DNA from: Agrostemma githago
Taxonomy: Eukaryota > Streptophyta > Magnoliopsida > Caryophyllales > Caryophyllaceae
Reading direction: 5' to 3'
NCBI GenBank assembly: GCA_958450325.1
Contig: OY288239.1
Location: 58,671,049 to 58,735,048, forward strand
Length of the DNA stretch: 64,000 nt
Positions within the stretch are counted from its first letter, which is position 1; each line of letters opens with the position of its first letter. This document shows, piece by piece, positions 45,652 to 55,388 of the stretch. Under the pieces are notes generated by a model. That model was not told the origin of the DNA. It saw only the letters and a program-made list of their open reading frames with translations, and made no database searches. The position numbers and the translations under genes were made by a program.

Positions 45652-46455
45652 GAGTGCCTAGGGACTCGTCAAGATAACGGGTTTTTGTTTTTGAGTGCTT
45701 AGGGACTTGTTATAATAGTGGGTTTTTACTTTTGAGTGTTTAGGGACTCGTTTTAGGTTAACAGATTGCTTTGAGTGCTCTGGGACTCGTTTTAGGTTGA
45801 CAAATTGCTTTGAGTGTTTTGGGACTCGTTCAAGGTTAATTTGAGTGCTTTCAGACTCGTTTAGATTGATTTGAGTGCTTTGGGACTCGTTTAGATTAAT
45901 TTGAGTGCTTTGGGACTCGTTTAGATTGATTTTGAGTGCTTTGAGACTCGTTTAGATTGATTTGAGTGCTTTGGGACTCGTTTAGATTGATTTTGAGTCC
46001 TTTGGAACTCGTTTAGATTGATTTTGCCCTTTGAATGCTTTGGGATTCATTGGGCTTGCGGGTTTAAATTTGCCTTCTGAATGCTTTGTGACTCGTTAGG
46101 CTCACGAGTTTAAATTTGCCTTGTGAATGCTTTGTGACTTGTTAGGCTCACGAGTTTAAATTTTCCTTTTGAATGCTTTGTGACTCGTTAGGCTCATAGG
46201 TTTAAATTTGCCTTTTCAATGCTTTGTGACTCGTTAGGCTCACGAGTTTAAATTTGCCTTTTGAATGCTTTGTGACTCGTTAGGCTCACGAGTTTAAATT
46301 TGCCCTTTGAATGCTTTGTGACTCGTTAGGCTCACGGGTTTAAATTTTTCTGTTGAATGCTTTGTGACTCGTTACTCTCACGGGTTTAAATTTGCCTTTT
46401 GAATGCTTTGTGACTCGTTAGGCTTGAGTGCTTTGTGACTCATTTAAAATTGCAA
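45652..46455. repeat. Two adjoining tandem repeat families sharing one core
   Basis: The first family has about eleven units of 30-41 bases starting GAGTGCTTTGGGACTCGTT (45652 to about 46028). The second has about nine units of 46 bases starting GAATGCTTTGTGACTCGTT, with a GGTTTAAATTTGCC tail (about 46037-46440). The position next to a suspected 3' LTR fits the variable 3' region of Tat elements. Confidence 0.9.
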
Positions 46456-47852
46456 TTTTCTTTTGTTTAAATGGCATAATTGGATTGCCATGTGCTTTAG
46501 TATGACTTGTCGTATTAGTTGGGGGGTTTCATGTTATCTCCGCTGGGGATTGATTTTGATTAGAAGGGGGTTTGCTAGGGTAATTGATTTGCACTTGAAT
46601 TTGGTCGTTTCGATTTGAGAGGTACCGCTGGGGAATTTTCACTGATTTGCGTGATGGGCTATGCCGGTTTGTGATATGCTCTTGCTAGGATAGTGTATTC
46701 AGGGGTTGCCTCAGGTTTTAGTACGGGTTTTCGTGTTAGCTGGAGATTTTTGTTCCGCTTGGGGAACGATTGCTTGACTCCAGTCATCCCGTTAAAAGGG
46801 GCACCTCGCTCGATCTGCTGGGAGAGGTGGATTGACTTGAATCCTCCCGTTAAAGAAGTTTTAAGGTGTTTGGGCCACTGAGGATTGACTTTAATGGTTT
46901 GGTTAGTAGGGACTTTAAGGTTTGCCCGATCTACTGGGGAGGAGTGAATTATACTGTCGTTGTTTATTCTGTTTGGTACGTGAGTGCGTCCTTGGGTATG
47001 GATTATTGTGTTTTGTGTCACCTGACTTTCACTTTAGACTATAGAATCAGATGCTGGCTTTGTGGCGCCTTAAGAATTAGTCGCCTAGCCCCCTGCGGTC
47101 CAATATTGGGACGCCTGGAGTTTTGAGGGCCAGGTTTGCTTAAAGTCAGCGAAGAAAGGGAGCGATTTCATTCGTCTCAAAAACAAAACGGGCGACACCT
47201 TCCGCCTTAAACCCGCATTTCCGACTTTTTTCAACCGATTTCCGACTAGATTTTCATCATACTCGATTTTATCGACCTAGGGTAAGTTTTCCTTACTCAC
47301 CTATTCGATTTGTGCTTAATTAGATTGATTGTGGGTCGTTTTTGCTTAAACACTAGAAATTGATCTGGGCATTTTGTTTTTGTCATGTTTCGATGTTTAC
47401 TCTTGGTCCCATTGTTAAGTTAGGGTAGAATAGAGCTTGATAGGGTAGTTATTAGCTTGAGATGGAGCTTAGAGGTGCTTTAATGGCTTCCTATGGGTGG
47501 AAATCGGAATGCTAGGGTTTAGGGGTCATTTTCTCAGTTATTCTCGTACTTGACCCTTGTAATCTTGCTCGATTACTGTTTGTGATGCTATAGGTGGCTC
47601 ACATATCGACCTTTGTGAGTCAGAATGTACTCTAGGCCATTTCGTGAGGGTTTATGTGGTTTAGGATGGACCAAATGATACCTTAACGATGCCGGATTTT
47701 TCTGAAACCGCATTTATTGTGATCGGGGTCGAAAATGGATGCTAGGGGGTCTTTCGGAATTTTGATATCACTGTCCAAAACTTTAAGCCTCTTTTGACCT
47801 GTTTGGGCTACATTGACCTAACCCGATATGCGTTTTGTATTTTGTTTTGCAG
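46456..47852. other. Gene-free stretch upstream of PMD gene C
   Basis: It holds CCGCTGGGGA-type words at about 46540, 46625 and 46755 that echo the repeat in B at 18484-18860. Around 47150-47600 lies AT-rich sequence that could be a promoter or intron. I see no supportable open frame. Confidence 0.4.
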
Positions 47853-50473
47853 CTAGAGATGGTAGAAGACATCTTGAGGGAGTCCCTCCGATTGGTTCTA
47901 GCAGTGAGGCTGCCGGGTCAAGCTCGCTGACTCCCCATGGGGTCTGTAAGCGGCAACAAAGCGCTCCTTCATAGCGTCTTGAGCCGGTAGCCGTGGACGA
48001 GACTGGTTTTGATCGGGTCACAAGGCGTAGATTGTCTATGACGGTTGTCAGGATCGGAGGACCCATGCCCCTGGACCTGTCGACGAGGGAGAGGAGATTG
48101 TCTACGAGGGCCCCCCCCTGCGCTCAGGATTGGGAGGGTCACTAATTACTGCTACGTCTCGACCTTCACGTCTCCAGCCGTGTCGTAAACGGCCAGGTGA
48201 GTACCTTGAGTGGTGTTTATTGGCTTAGGCTTCGACTTTGGTTTGTATTGGTTTGTTTTGTTTACGCTTGTATTGCCTCGACTTGCAGTCCCCAGGTCCG
48301 ATGAGGACCTTCTCAGGTTTTACGACGGCCCTAGAGATTTACTCCCAAAAGCTTAATTCTGCGGGTAAGGATATTATTACTGGGACGACTTTGGGCCCTT
48401 GGTCGAGCATTGGGTCCGATTAGTAGGTTGTAGGACTAAGTGCGACACGACATGACCTCGACATTCCATATGTCATTCGGGGTGGTCGGGATGACTTTAG
48501 AGGACTTCGGGGTTATTACGGGTTTGCCCTGGGGTCTTGAGATGATTAGGTGGGCTTCGGAGGGCCCTAGGATAGATAGTGACGAGGTCAAGGGTTGGAT
48601 TGGGGACTGGTTAAGCCTGCGGCTTTCAGTGCGCCCCATGCTTTGGTGAGTTCATATATTACTAACCACTTTGAGATGGTGGCGATGTTAGAGGGTCGAG
48701 TGCCCAACACGCCAGTGCAGGATGGCCGTCTGTGGTTGTGGTACTTCATAGGGTCGACCCACTTCTCGGATAAAGGCGAGAGGTTTAGTATTAGGATTTT
48801 GCCTTTCCTAGCTGATTTGGATCAGCTGGAACGTTTTGACTGGGTGACCGCAGCTTTCGCCGAGATGACCCGCTGCCTGCAGGTCATGGTGAGGCCGCAG
48901 AGGGTGGACTCTGGCTCGGCTTTACCCATCGTGGGTCCAGGTCTCGCACTGGAGGTTAGTTGTTGCTTTTGGTACTCGATTTCAGGGTTTCGCTTAGTTT
49001 GGTTTGGTTTTGCTGACGATGTTTTCAGGTTTTGCATGCTTGGATCTACTATTATTTCCCTCGTTTGGCACCCAAGATGGTGCGCGTTCGTCCGGCTAGG
49101 TTCGCGACGGGGATTGAGTGGAGATTAGCTCAGGCTAAGAGCACGACGAGTCACTACTCGTCGAAGAATGTGCTGGTGAACCAGCTACGCCTTGAGGATG
49201 TAAGTTTCCTTCCCACAGTTTGTTTTCTTTTGTAGCCCCCAAGGTTAGGAGTTTAACATGTTGGTTTGTTTATGCATTTCTTTACCCGTCCTTGGGCTGA
49301 CTATGAGGGTTTGCCTGAGTACGTGAGGGCAGAGCTGAGGCCTAGGAGCTACATGAGGATGCTCCTTCCTGTACTGTTTCGCCCGTTGTGGTATTTGGGT
49401 CAGAGGTTGGAGCGTCAATGTTTATACGACAAGTTTAGGGTACCGGATGATCCTCCCCGGACCATGTTTAGATCGCCGACCACCGCAAACGCTCGAGAGG
49501 GTATGGACAGAGAGGGAGGTGATGCACTACTGGTGCCTGGTGCCTCCTTTGTGTCTCACGTCTGCCAGCGTCTAGCTTGCCACCGCCTGGTGGTGAGTAA
49601 TTGTTTTTTTGGTTTATTTTGTTCTACAGCTTAGTGTCTGTTTGCATTTTGAACGGTTTGCTTTTCCTTCAGTTGGCCGATTCGGCTGACGCTGTTCAGC
49701 CCTCAGACTTCCCCTTGATGCTGCTCAGGGTCAATGCAGCTAGGGTGGCCTTTACGGAGCCTCTTCCCCCTTGTTCCGTGGAGGAGATGGAGACTGGGAT
49801 GGAGTGGCGTGACCGGATGTACCGGGTAAGTTTCGTGATTTGCCTTGAACTCGGCTTTTGAGGGTTAGGTTTTGTCTGACTAATTTGCTTGGTTTTGTCT
49901 TCAAGGTTTCGTCGGCTTCCCATCAGCGGTTGTGGCAAGCCGCCAACTGCTTTCGGACCTATGCGTCGAGGACGGTCGCTGCCTCTTCCCGTGATACTTC
50001 GGGACCTCGATCGGTAAGTATGCTTTTCCTAGGGCTAGTTTTCTATGCTGGTTGCGTGTTTTCCTAAAGGGTAGCTGCATTTGCAGGATGCTCCGGATAT
50101 GGTAAAGCAGCTGGAGACTCGAATGACCGAGCTCGAGGCGACTGAGACCAAATTGCTGCAATTGCTGCAATCTTGGGATAACGAGATTGCTGAGCTTAAG
50201 AAGCAGTTGGCTCGAACTCAGGGCGAGACCTCGGTGCAGGGTGAGGCTAGGTTCGAGGCCGAGGTGGAAAGGGAGGCCAAGGCTGAGGCTGAGGGTCAAA
50301 TTACGGGCGTTACTGAGGATGTCGGAGGGATTCTCGAGACAGCTACCGTGGATATGCTGACGGGTATGGATGGTACTGAGTCTCCCACCTTTGATCAGGA
50401 TGATCTAGATTTGGATGATGACATCGGTGAGTTTGTGTTGGCTATAGGTGCAGCCTCCAGGGGTCCTCTCTAG
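47853..50473 (+). pseudogene. Multi-exon PMD (aminotransferase-like) gene C, probably decayed
   Basis: Seen: supported exons are about 48289-48650 (with shifts), 48650-48954, 49029-49199, 49272-49592, 49673-49825, 49906-50013 and 50087-50473. They are joined by short introns with GT donors such as GTAAGT and GTGAGT, all phase 0. A possible first exon is 47853-48196. Domain signs are TFHMSFGVVGMTLEDFGVITGL, the YFIGSTHFSDKGERF stretch and LEV-LHAWIYYYFPRL, where the last spans a splice. The C-terminus is a coiled coil (LEATETKLLQLL...ELKKQL) with an acidic tail. Damage: stops in the first exon, a frame change near 48600, and no AG at the expected acceptor near 49275 (TGCAT). Role unknown; the family is linked to silencing and transposons. 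Confidence 0.65.
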
Positions 50474-51393
50474 TTTGTTAACTTGATTTATGTTCGGATT
50501 TTGTATGTTTTATACGTTTTAGACTTTTAGTGCTTCGACTGATTCGTTAGTCTTGTGTTTTTTTTAAATGTTGACTTAGATGACAAGTTTTTTAGGTTTT
50601 GTTTGTTCGCGGTTTCGTTGTAGTTTAGGATGTTTTAAATGTGTTAGGATTGCATGGGAGTACAAAAATGTCTTTTGGAATTCTTAAAATGCATGACTCG
50701 AGATGTGCAAAATATGTAAGAAGCGCTTCGTAGCTAAAATGTTTTGACCGAGTGCGTGTTCGGTGCAGGGACACGAGTGTAATTGTTTCGGTGCATGTGT
50801 TCAACATGAAGTAAGAAAAAAAAGTTAGACCACTTTGTATATCTTTGATGATAATGCCGTATTGGGCTACAGACTTAAACTGACACTGCCACTCGGGGCT
50901 ACAAGACGCCTCGGTGGGGTAGCTTATCCCACTAAAAAAATATTTAAAAAAACGTCTAAGTCCGGTGGATCCGATAGACGAAAATGTGTCGTCTGTGTGG
51001 ACCTATCATTCTTGCGCGAGGCTTGTAACGGACGCTTCGGCTTTTGGAAAGGGATTTAGTGACCTCAGAAGGTCGTTCCTAACGTCCGGGAGTTGTCAAG
51101 GGATGGCTGATGGGGTAAAGTATGGCTAACAACATAAGATTCAGACGCTAAGAGGCTGATGGCCAAGTGCATCGACGCCTGGGCCCGGGAGGCTCGATTC
51201 TGGGATGCTTGGGTCCGGGCGGCCCGGTCCTGGGGCGCTTAGGTTCAGGCGGCCCGATTCTCGGTTATGGAAATTTTCCGTAATTTCCTAATAGTTGTGT
51301 GATTAAGGCTTTATATGCGGGTTATGGGTGCTCGTTTTAGACATATTAGACTACCCATAGTGTCTTTATAGCCTCTTCGTATTATTTATAGTC
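50474..51393. other. Spacer between two PMD genes, with a 31-base triple repeat at 51175-51266
   Basis: After the gene C stop the sequence is T-rich (possible 3' end). It then has three GC-rich units of about 31 bases containing TTGGGTCCGGGCGGCCC. TTTATAGC/ATTTATAG words at 51363-51390 could serve as a promoter for the next frame. I see no gene here. Confidence 0.5.
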
Positions 51394-51766
51394 ATGTCGT
51401 ACTTTGGGAGTCTCTTAACCGGGTGGATGGGTCGTCTTAGAAAAGGTGACCTTGAGGTTTTGCCAGGTGACGGTTTGTCTATTGTTACCGCGCTAAAACA
51501 GGTTAAAGTGCAAGATGACTTTTTGTTGGCATGTAATCGCTTTTCGGATGCTAAGAACCACACTTTTGCTTTCCCGGGAGGTAGTGTTTGCCCTCTCCCC
51601 GATGAGCTAGATGCTATAGGTGGGTGGTGTTCGGTTCGTCCTTGTGTACCCGTTGGAGATGATATTCCCGTGCAACAATTTCGTCATTTTTGGACATTTC
51701 TTTATTGGAGGATGCTAAAACTTTCTTTGGGGAAAGTGATATTGACTTAAAGCTACTTGTTAAGAC
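51394..51766 (+). pseudogene. PMD gene fragment, cut by the LTR of element E
   Basis: Seen: ATG at 51394 opens 118 codons that align with exon 1 of the element B PMD gene, including FLLACNRFSDAKNHTFAFPGG and CPLPDELDAIGGW. Near 51697 the frame changes. A second frame continues the family's acidic stretch up to 51766, where the LTR TGTAACAACCC begins. The rest of the gene is not in the window, so it was split by element E or truncated. Confidence 0.65.
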
Positions 51767-52234
51767 TGTAACAACCCGGATTTTTAAAAACTTTAAATAA
51801 TATAAATAGTATAAATAATAGGGTCAAAGGTGGCGGAAACACCCGACCGAATCCGAATAGTCACTATCTCGACATTCAACTAATACATTATTCAAAAGTG
51901 TTCAACTAAAAATTAAAGTCTTAAATAAAGGGTCTCTCTCTCCACAAGTCTTCCCCAACAACGAAGTAGTCAGTAGCATCCTGAAAGACCTGAAAGGAGG
52001 GGGTCCACAGTCAATGGAGAGTAACTAGATGCTCTCCCAATCGTTTTTACAATAGGATGAAAGCAACTAATAATCAGCAATAAATGAATAATACGGATAA
52101 GGAATGCATGAAAGCATTATCATACTCGACCAATATGGATCATACAATTACTAAAAAATTCTAACATCCAAACCGGACTGATGAAACACAGATAACCTTC
52201 TTACACTACGCTTAGGGTATTGAGCGAACACCGG

Positions 52235-52920
52235 CTCGAATGTATAACTGACACTCTCACCTGCCAGAGCATATAACAGATACTCTGACGGATGGGTCGT
52301 ATAAAAGACTTCCCATCGGTGTGGAGCATATAACTGATTCTCCACGGTACTATGTATAGTCGTATAACTGACGACTATATGTCTAAGCCTAGCTAGGGCT
52401 CTCGATACAATAACTGTACGCCGAACGACACACGGGACCCAGAGCGTATAACTAACGTCTAAAGGCACGCCCGAACGTAGACCTATGGCATTTAGCGCCT
52501 TTTCATTCTGATTGGTATATAACTGATACCGCACGTCATCTATACCACTAGCTTTCGTGTAACTATACAGTATAACTGACTATACAAGGCTCTTGTGAAT
52601 AACATCACGATTCCAATCCTAGTACAGTATAACCGACTGTACTAAGTGGCAACCCACCCTAGTATAGTATAACTGACTATAGGAGGTAGTAATTAGACTT
52701 AGTATAGTGTCACTAACTATACCAGAGATAATCAAGCCCTAGATAGTGTAACTGACTATACCACGTGTTAATCCAAACCAATATAGTATAACCGATTATA
52801 CTAAATACCAATCATGTCTCAAAAATAGGTCCATATAACTGACTGAACTATGAAGAACATACATAGAAGTAACCTTTCAACAATACATGAATAATAGATA
52901 GTACAACTAACTATACCCAT
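52235..52920. repeat. Series of stem-loops with constant loop TATAACTGA and varying arms
   Basis: Each unit is an arm, the 9-base loop TATAACTGA (or a near variant), and the complementary arm. Examples: 52265-52287 (6 of 7 pairs), 52291-52317 (7 of 9), 52321-52345 (7 of 8), 52355-52379 (8 of 8), 52514-52530 (4 of 4), 52620-52644 (8 of 8), 52663-52681 (5 of 5), 52702-52722 (6 of 6). Arm sequences differ between units while pairing is kept. Confidence 0.9.
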
Positions 52921-52959
52921 AAAGTTAACCTCGCATATCAAATGCCTAATAGTATCCAA

Positions 52960-53470
52960 GGTTAAGGTTCGCTGACTATAACCTTGTCCACTAAGTTGAG
53001 GTTGACCTAACCTCAACCATAACATTGTGAAGTTACATTAACTGCAACAAGATTATGATGTTACGGCGATGTTACATTAACCTCAAGTGAAGTGGTGTAG
53101 TAACTTCTCAATGAAGGTACATTAACTTCAATCAAGGTCACATTAACCTCGGCTATAACATTAGCTTCTTGCTAAGGTTACATTAACCTTGGATATAAAC
53201 TTAACTCTTTTTAAGGTTATATTAACCTTAGTTATAACCTTAACTCCATGCTAAGGTTACCTTAACCTTCGCCCTAACCTTAACTCTAAGTTAAGGTTAC
53301 ATTAACCTTGACCATAACCTTGCAAAGTTCGGGAACCTCGACAAGATTATAGCCCCGTGTTGAAGTTATCTTAACCTCAAGTGAAGTTGCACAGTACTTC
53401 TCAACGAAGTTACATAAACTTCAAATAAGGATATATTAACCTCAACCCTAACCTCAACCACCGGGTGATG
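52960..53470. repeat. Second hairpin series, AAGGTTA-CAT-TAACCTT type
   Basis: About a dozen short palindromes. Examples are AAGGTTACATTAACCTT at 53174-53190 (7-base stem) and an 8-base stem at 53212-53230. Variants have arms GAAGTT/AACTTC and GAGGTT/AACCTC, with the middle usually CAT, TAT or CCT. Confidence 0.85.
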
Positions 53471-54497
53471 GTAGGTTGAGTCATCATTGAATCTAGGGTT
53501 TGAAACCCTAAAAGCATCGATGAAACACCCTAGCATCTCCACCAAGGGAGGCGACGGTTGGTTCATGCGCGTCCTAGAATTTTCTTAGGAAACTATTCAC
53601 AACTCTCTAATTCGCACAAAACGCTAATTAACATCTTAACGATAAAATTAACGATACAATTAAATCGTGCAAGCTATCAACGAAATAATAAACGTGCATA
53701 ATAATACCACATGACATCCAATATCATATTAAACATTCATCATATTAATGGCATTCACATATCACAAACGCGATTAAAAGACACATCTAGTTACCTTGAA
53801 GCGTGCTAATTCTCGATCTCGTCTTCTATCACGTAAATGTCTTCACCCGGACCCGTCTCCACGCCTAGATCACCATCCATCACATGCCAAACACCACAAG
53901 AAAACCCTAATCAAACTCTACTAAAAGAACAACGAAAAACTAGCGCGAAAAGAAGCGAAACTTACGAAACAATGCAAAGGATTGCGCTAGGATCGATTAG
54001 GATTAGCAAGAGATTAAGTTCTATGCTTGAATGAGGAGGAGGAGGCACGAAATTATGGAGAGGAAGAGGGGTGTGTAGTGGCTAAGAGGAGGAGAAGAAA
54101 GGAGAGGGTGAAACCTAATTTTAGGGTTTTGCAAATGAGAATAAGAGGTGGAATCTTCACATTAATCACATATATATAGGGAAAAATCATGGGCAAAGCT
54201 TACTTGGGCCCAAATCCCACTACTCCCTCATCAATCCACAAGTGGAAAGTAAGGATGGTTTAGCCTTGGCCCAAAATCCAAGCTAAACCGACAATAGATT
54301 ACAGGATACGATTTTCGGACAATTAAACATGAAAAAGGGAATATCCGAATGGGAAAATTATAGGAATTGAATTAGATAAATAATTTTGGATATTAAAATA
54401 TATGAAATGAATAAATAATTATGTCTGAAAATTCGGGGTGTTACAATGCAACCCCCTAAAAAGAAGTTTCATCCTCGAAACTGGAAAGATGATTACC

Positions 54498-55388
54498 TCA
54501 ATCAAAGAGATGCGGATGCTTCTCCCGCATAGACGCCTCGGTCTCCCAAGTTTCCTCTTCGAATCTCTGGTTCCTCCAGAGAACTGGCACCAAGGGAACC
54601 ACCTTGTTCCTCAGATTCTTATCCTTCCTATCCAAGATGCGGACTGGACGTTCCTCATACGTCAAATTTGGCGCGAGCTCAATCACATCTGCTTTTAACA
54701 CATGAGAAGGATCACTACGGTAACGTCTCAACTGAGACACGTGAAACACATTGTGAACCTTCTACAGATTTGGAGGTAGAGCCAACTTATAGGCCACCTC
54801 GCCAACTCTCTCAAGTACCTCGTAGGGGCTAATGTACTTAGGGCTTAGCTTGCCCTTGATTCCAAATCTCTTTACACCCTTCATTGGGGATACTTTAAGA
54901 AGAACCATATCCCCAACTTCGAACTCGATTGGTCGACGTTGCAAATCTGCATACGACTTCTGACGATCCTAGGCAGCCCGCAATTTCTCCCGAATCAATC
55001 TCACCTGATCCATTGAGCCCTGAAGAATTTATGGACCGATCACAACTGCCTCACTACTGTCATCCTAACACATCGGGCTACGATACTTTCTCCCATACAA
55101 AGCCTCAAAGGGAGCCATCTGTATACTGGCGTGGTAACTGTTATTGTAGGAGAACTCAACCAAAGGTAAACTCTTCTCCCAACTTACTTGGAACTCCAAG
55201 ACACATGCTCGCAATATATCCTCAAGTGTCTGGATAGTCCTTTCAGTTTGACCATCAGTAGCTGCATGAAATGCTGTACTCATATTCAACTCACTTCCCA
55301 TAGCTTCTTGTAACTTCCTCCAAAACTGAGAACAGAACCTTGGGTCACGATCTGAGATGATGTCTTTAGGAATTCCATGCAAACGAAT
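54498..55388 (-). pseudogene. Element E integrase core and chromodomain-like C-terminus, decayed
   Basis: Seen: from 55382 down, one frame carries the integrase core (ISDRDPRF with a catalytic D, DGQTERTIQTLED with the catalytic E). It then has the GKLSPKYISPYEVLERVG segment, then FHVSQLRRY and a chromodomain-like WRNQRFEEETWE end with stop near 54498. In-frame stops near 55064, 55030, 54970 and 54760 stand where tryptophan or glutamine are expected. All fit C:G to T:A changes. The upstream pol part is cut at 55388 by array F. Protease, RT and RNase H are not in the window. Confidence 0.85.

Larger units (their letters stand above)
51767..54445 (-). mobile_element. Element E 3' LTR (chromovirus-like Ty3/gypsy)
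   Basis: On the minus strand it runs from TGTAACACCCCGAATTTTC to GGGTTGTTACA (2679 bases). It is preceded by a polypurine tract (AGGGGG at 54451-54456) and by the GTTTCGAGGATGAAAC context usual for these elements. The TATA box on the minus strand is CTATATATATGTG, near 54166-54178. The stretch from 53470 down to 52200 would lie in the transcribed leader and consists of two hairpin series. Confidence 0.88.

Noticed and set aside
45652..46440. Regular repeats reminiscent of a CRISPR array
   Set aside because: Units are continuous tandem repeats without unique spacers, in plant DNA next to retrotransposon sequence.
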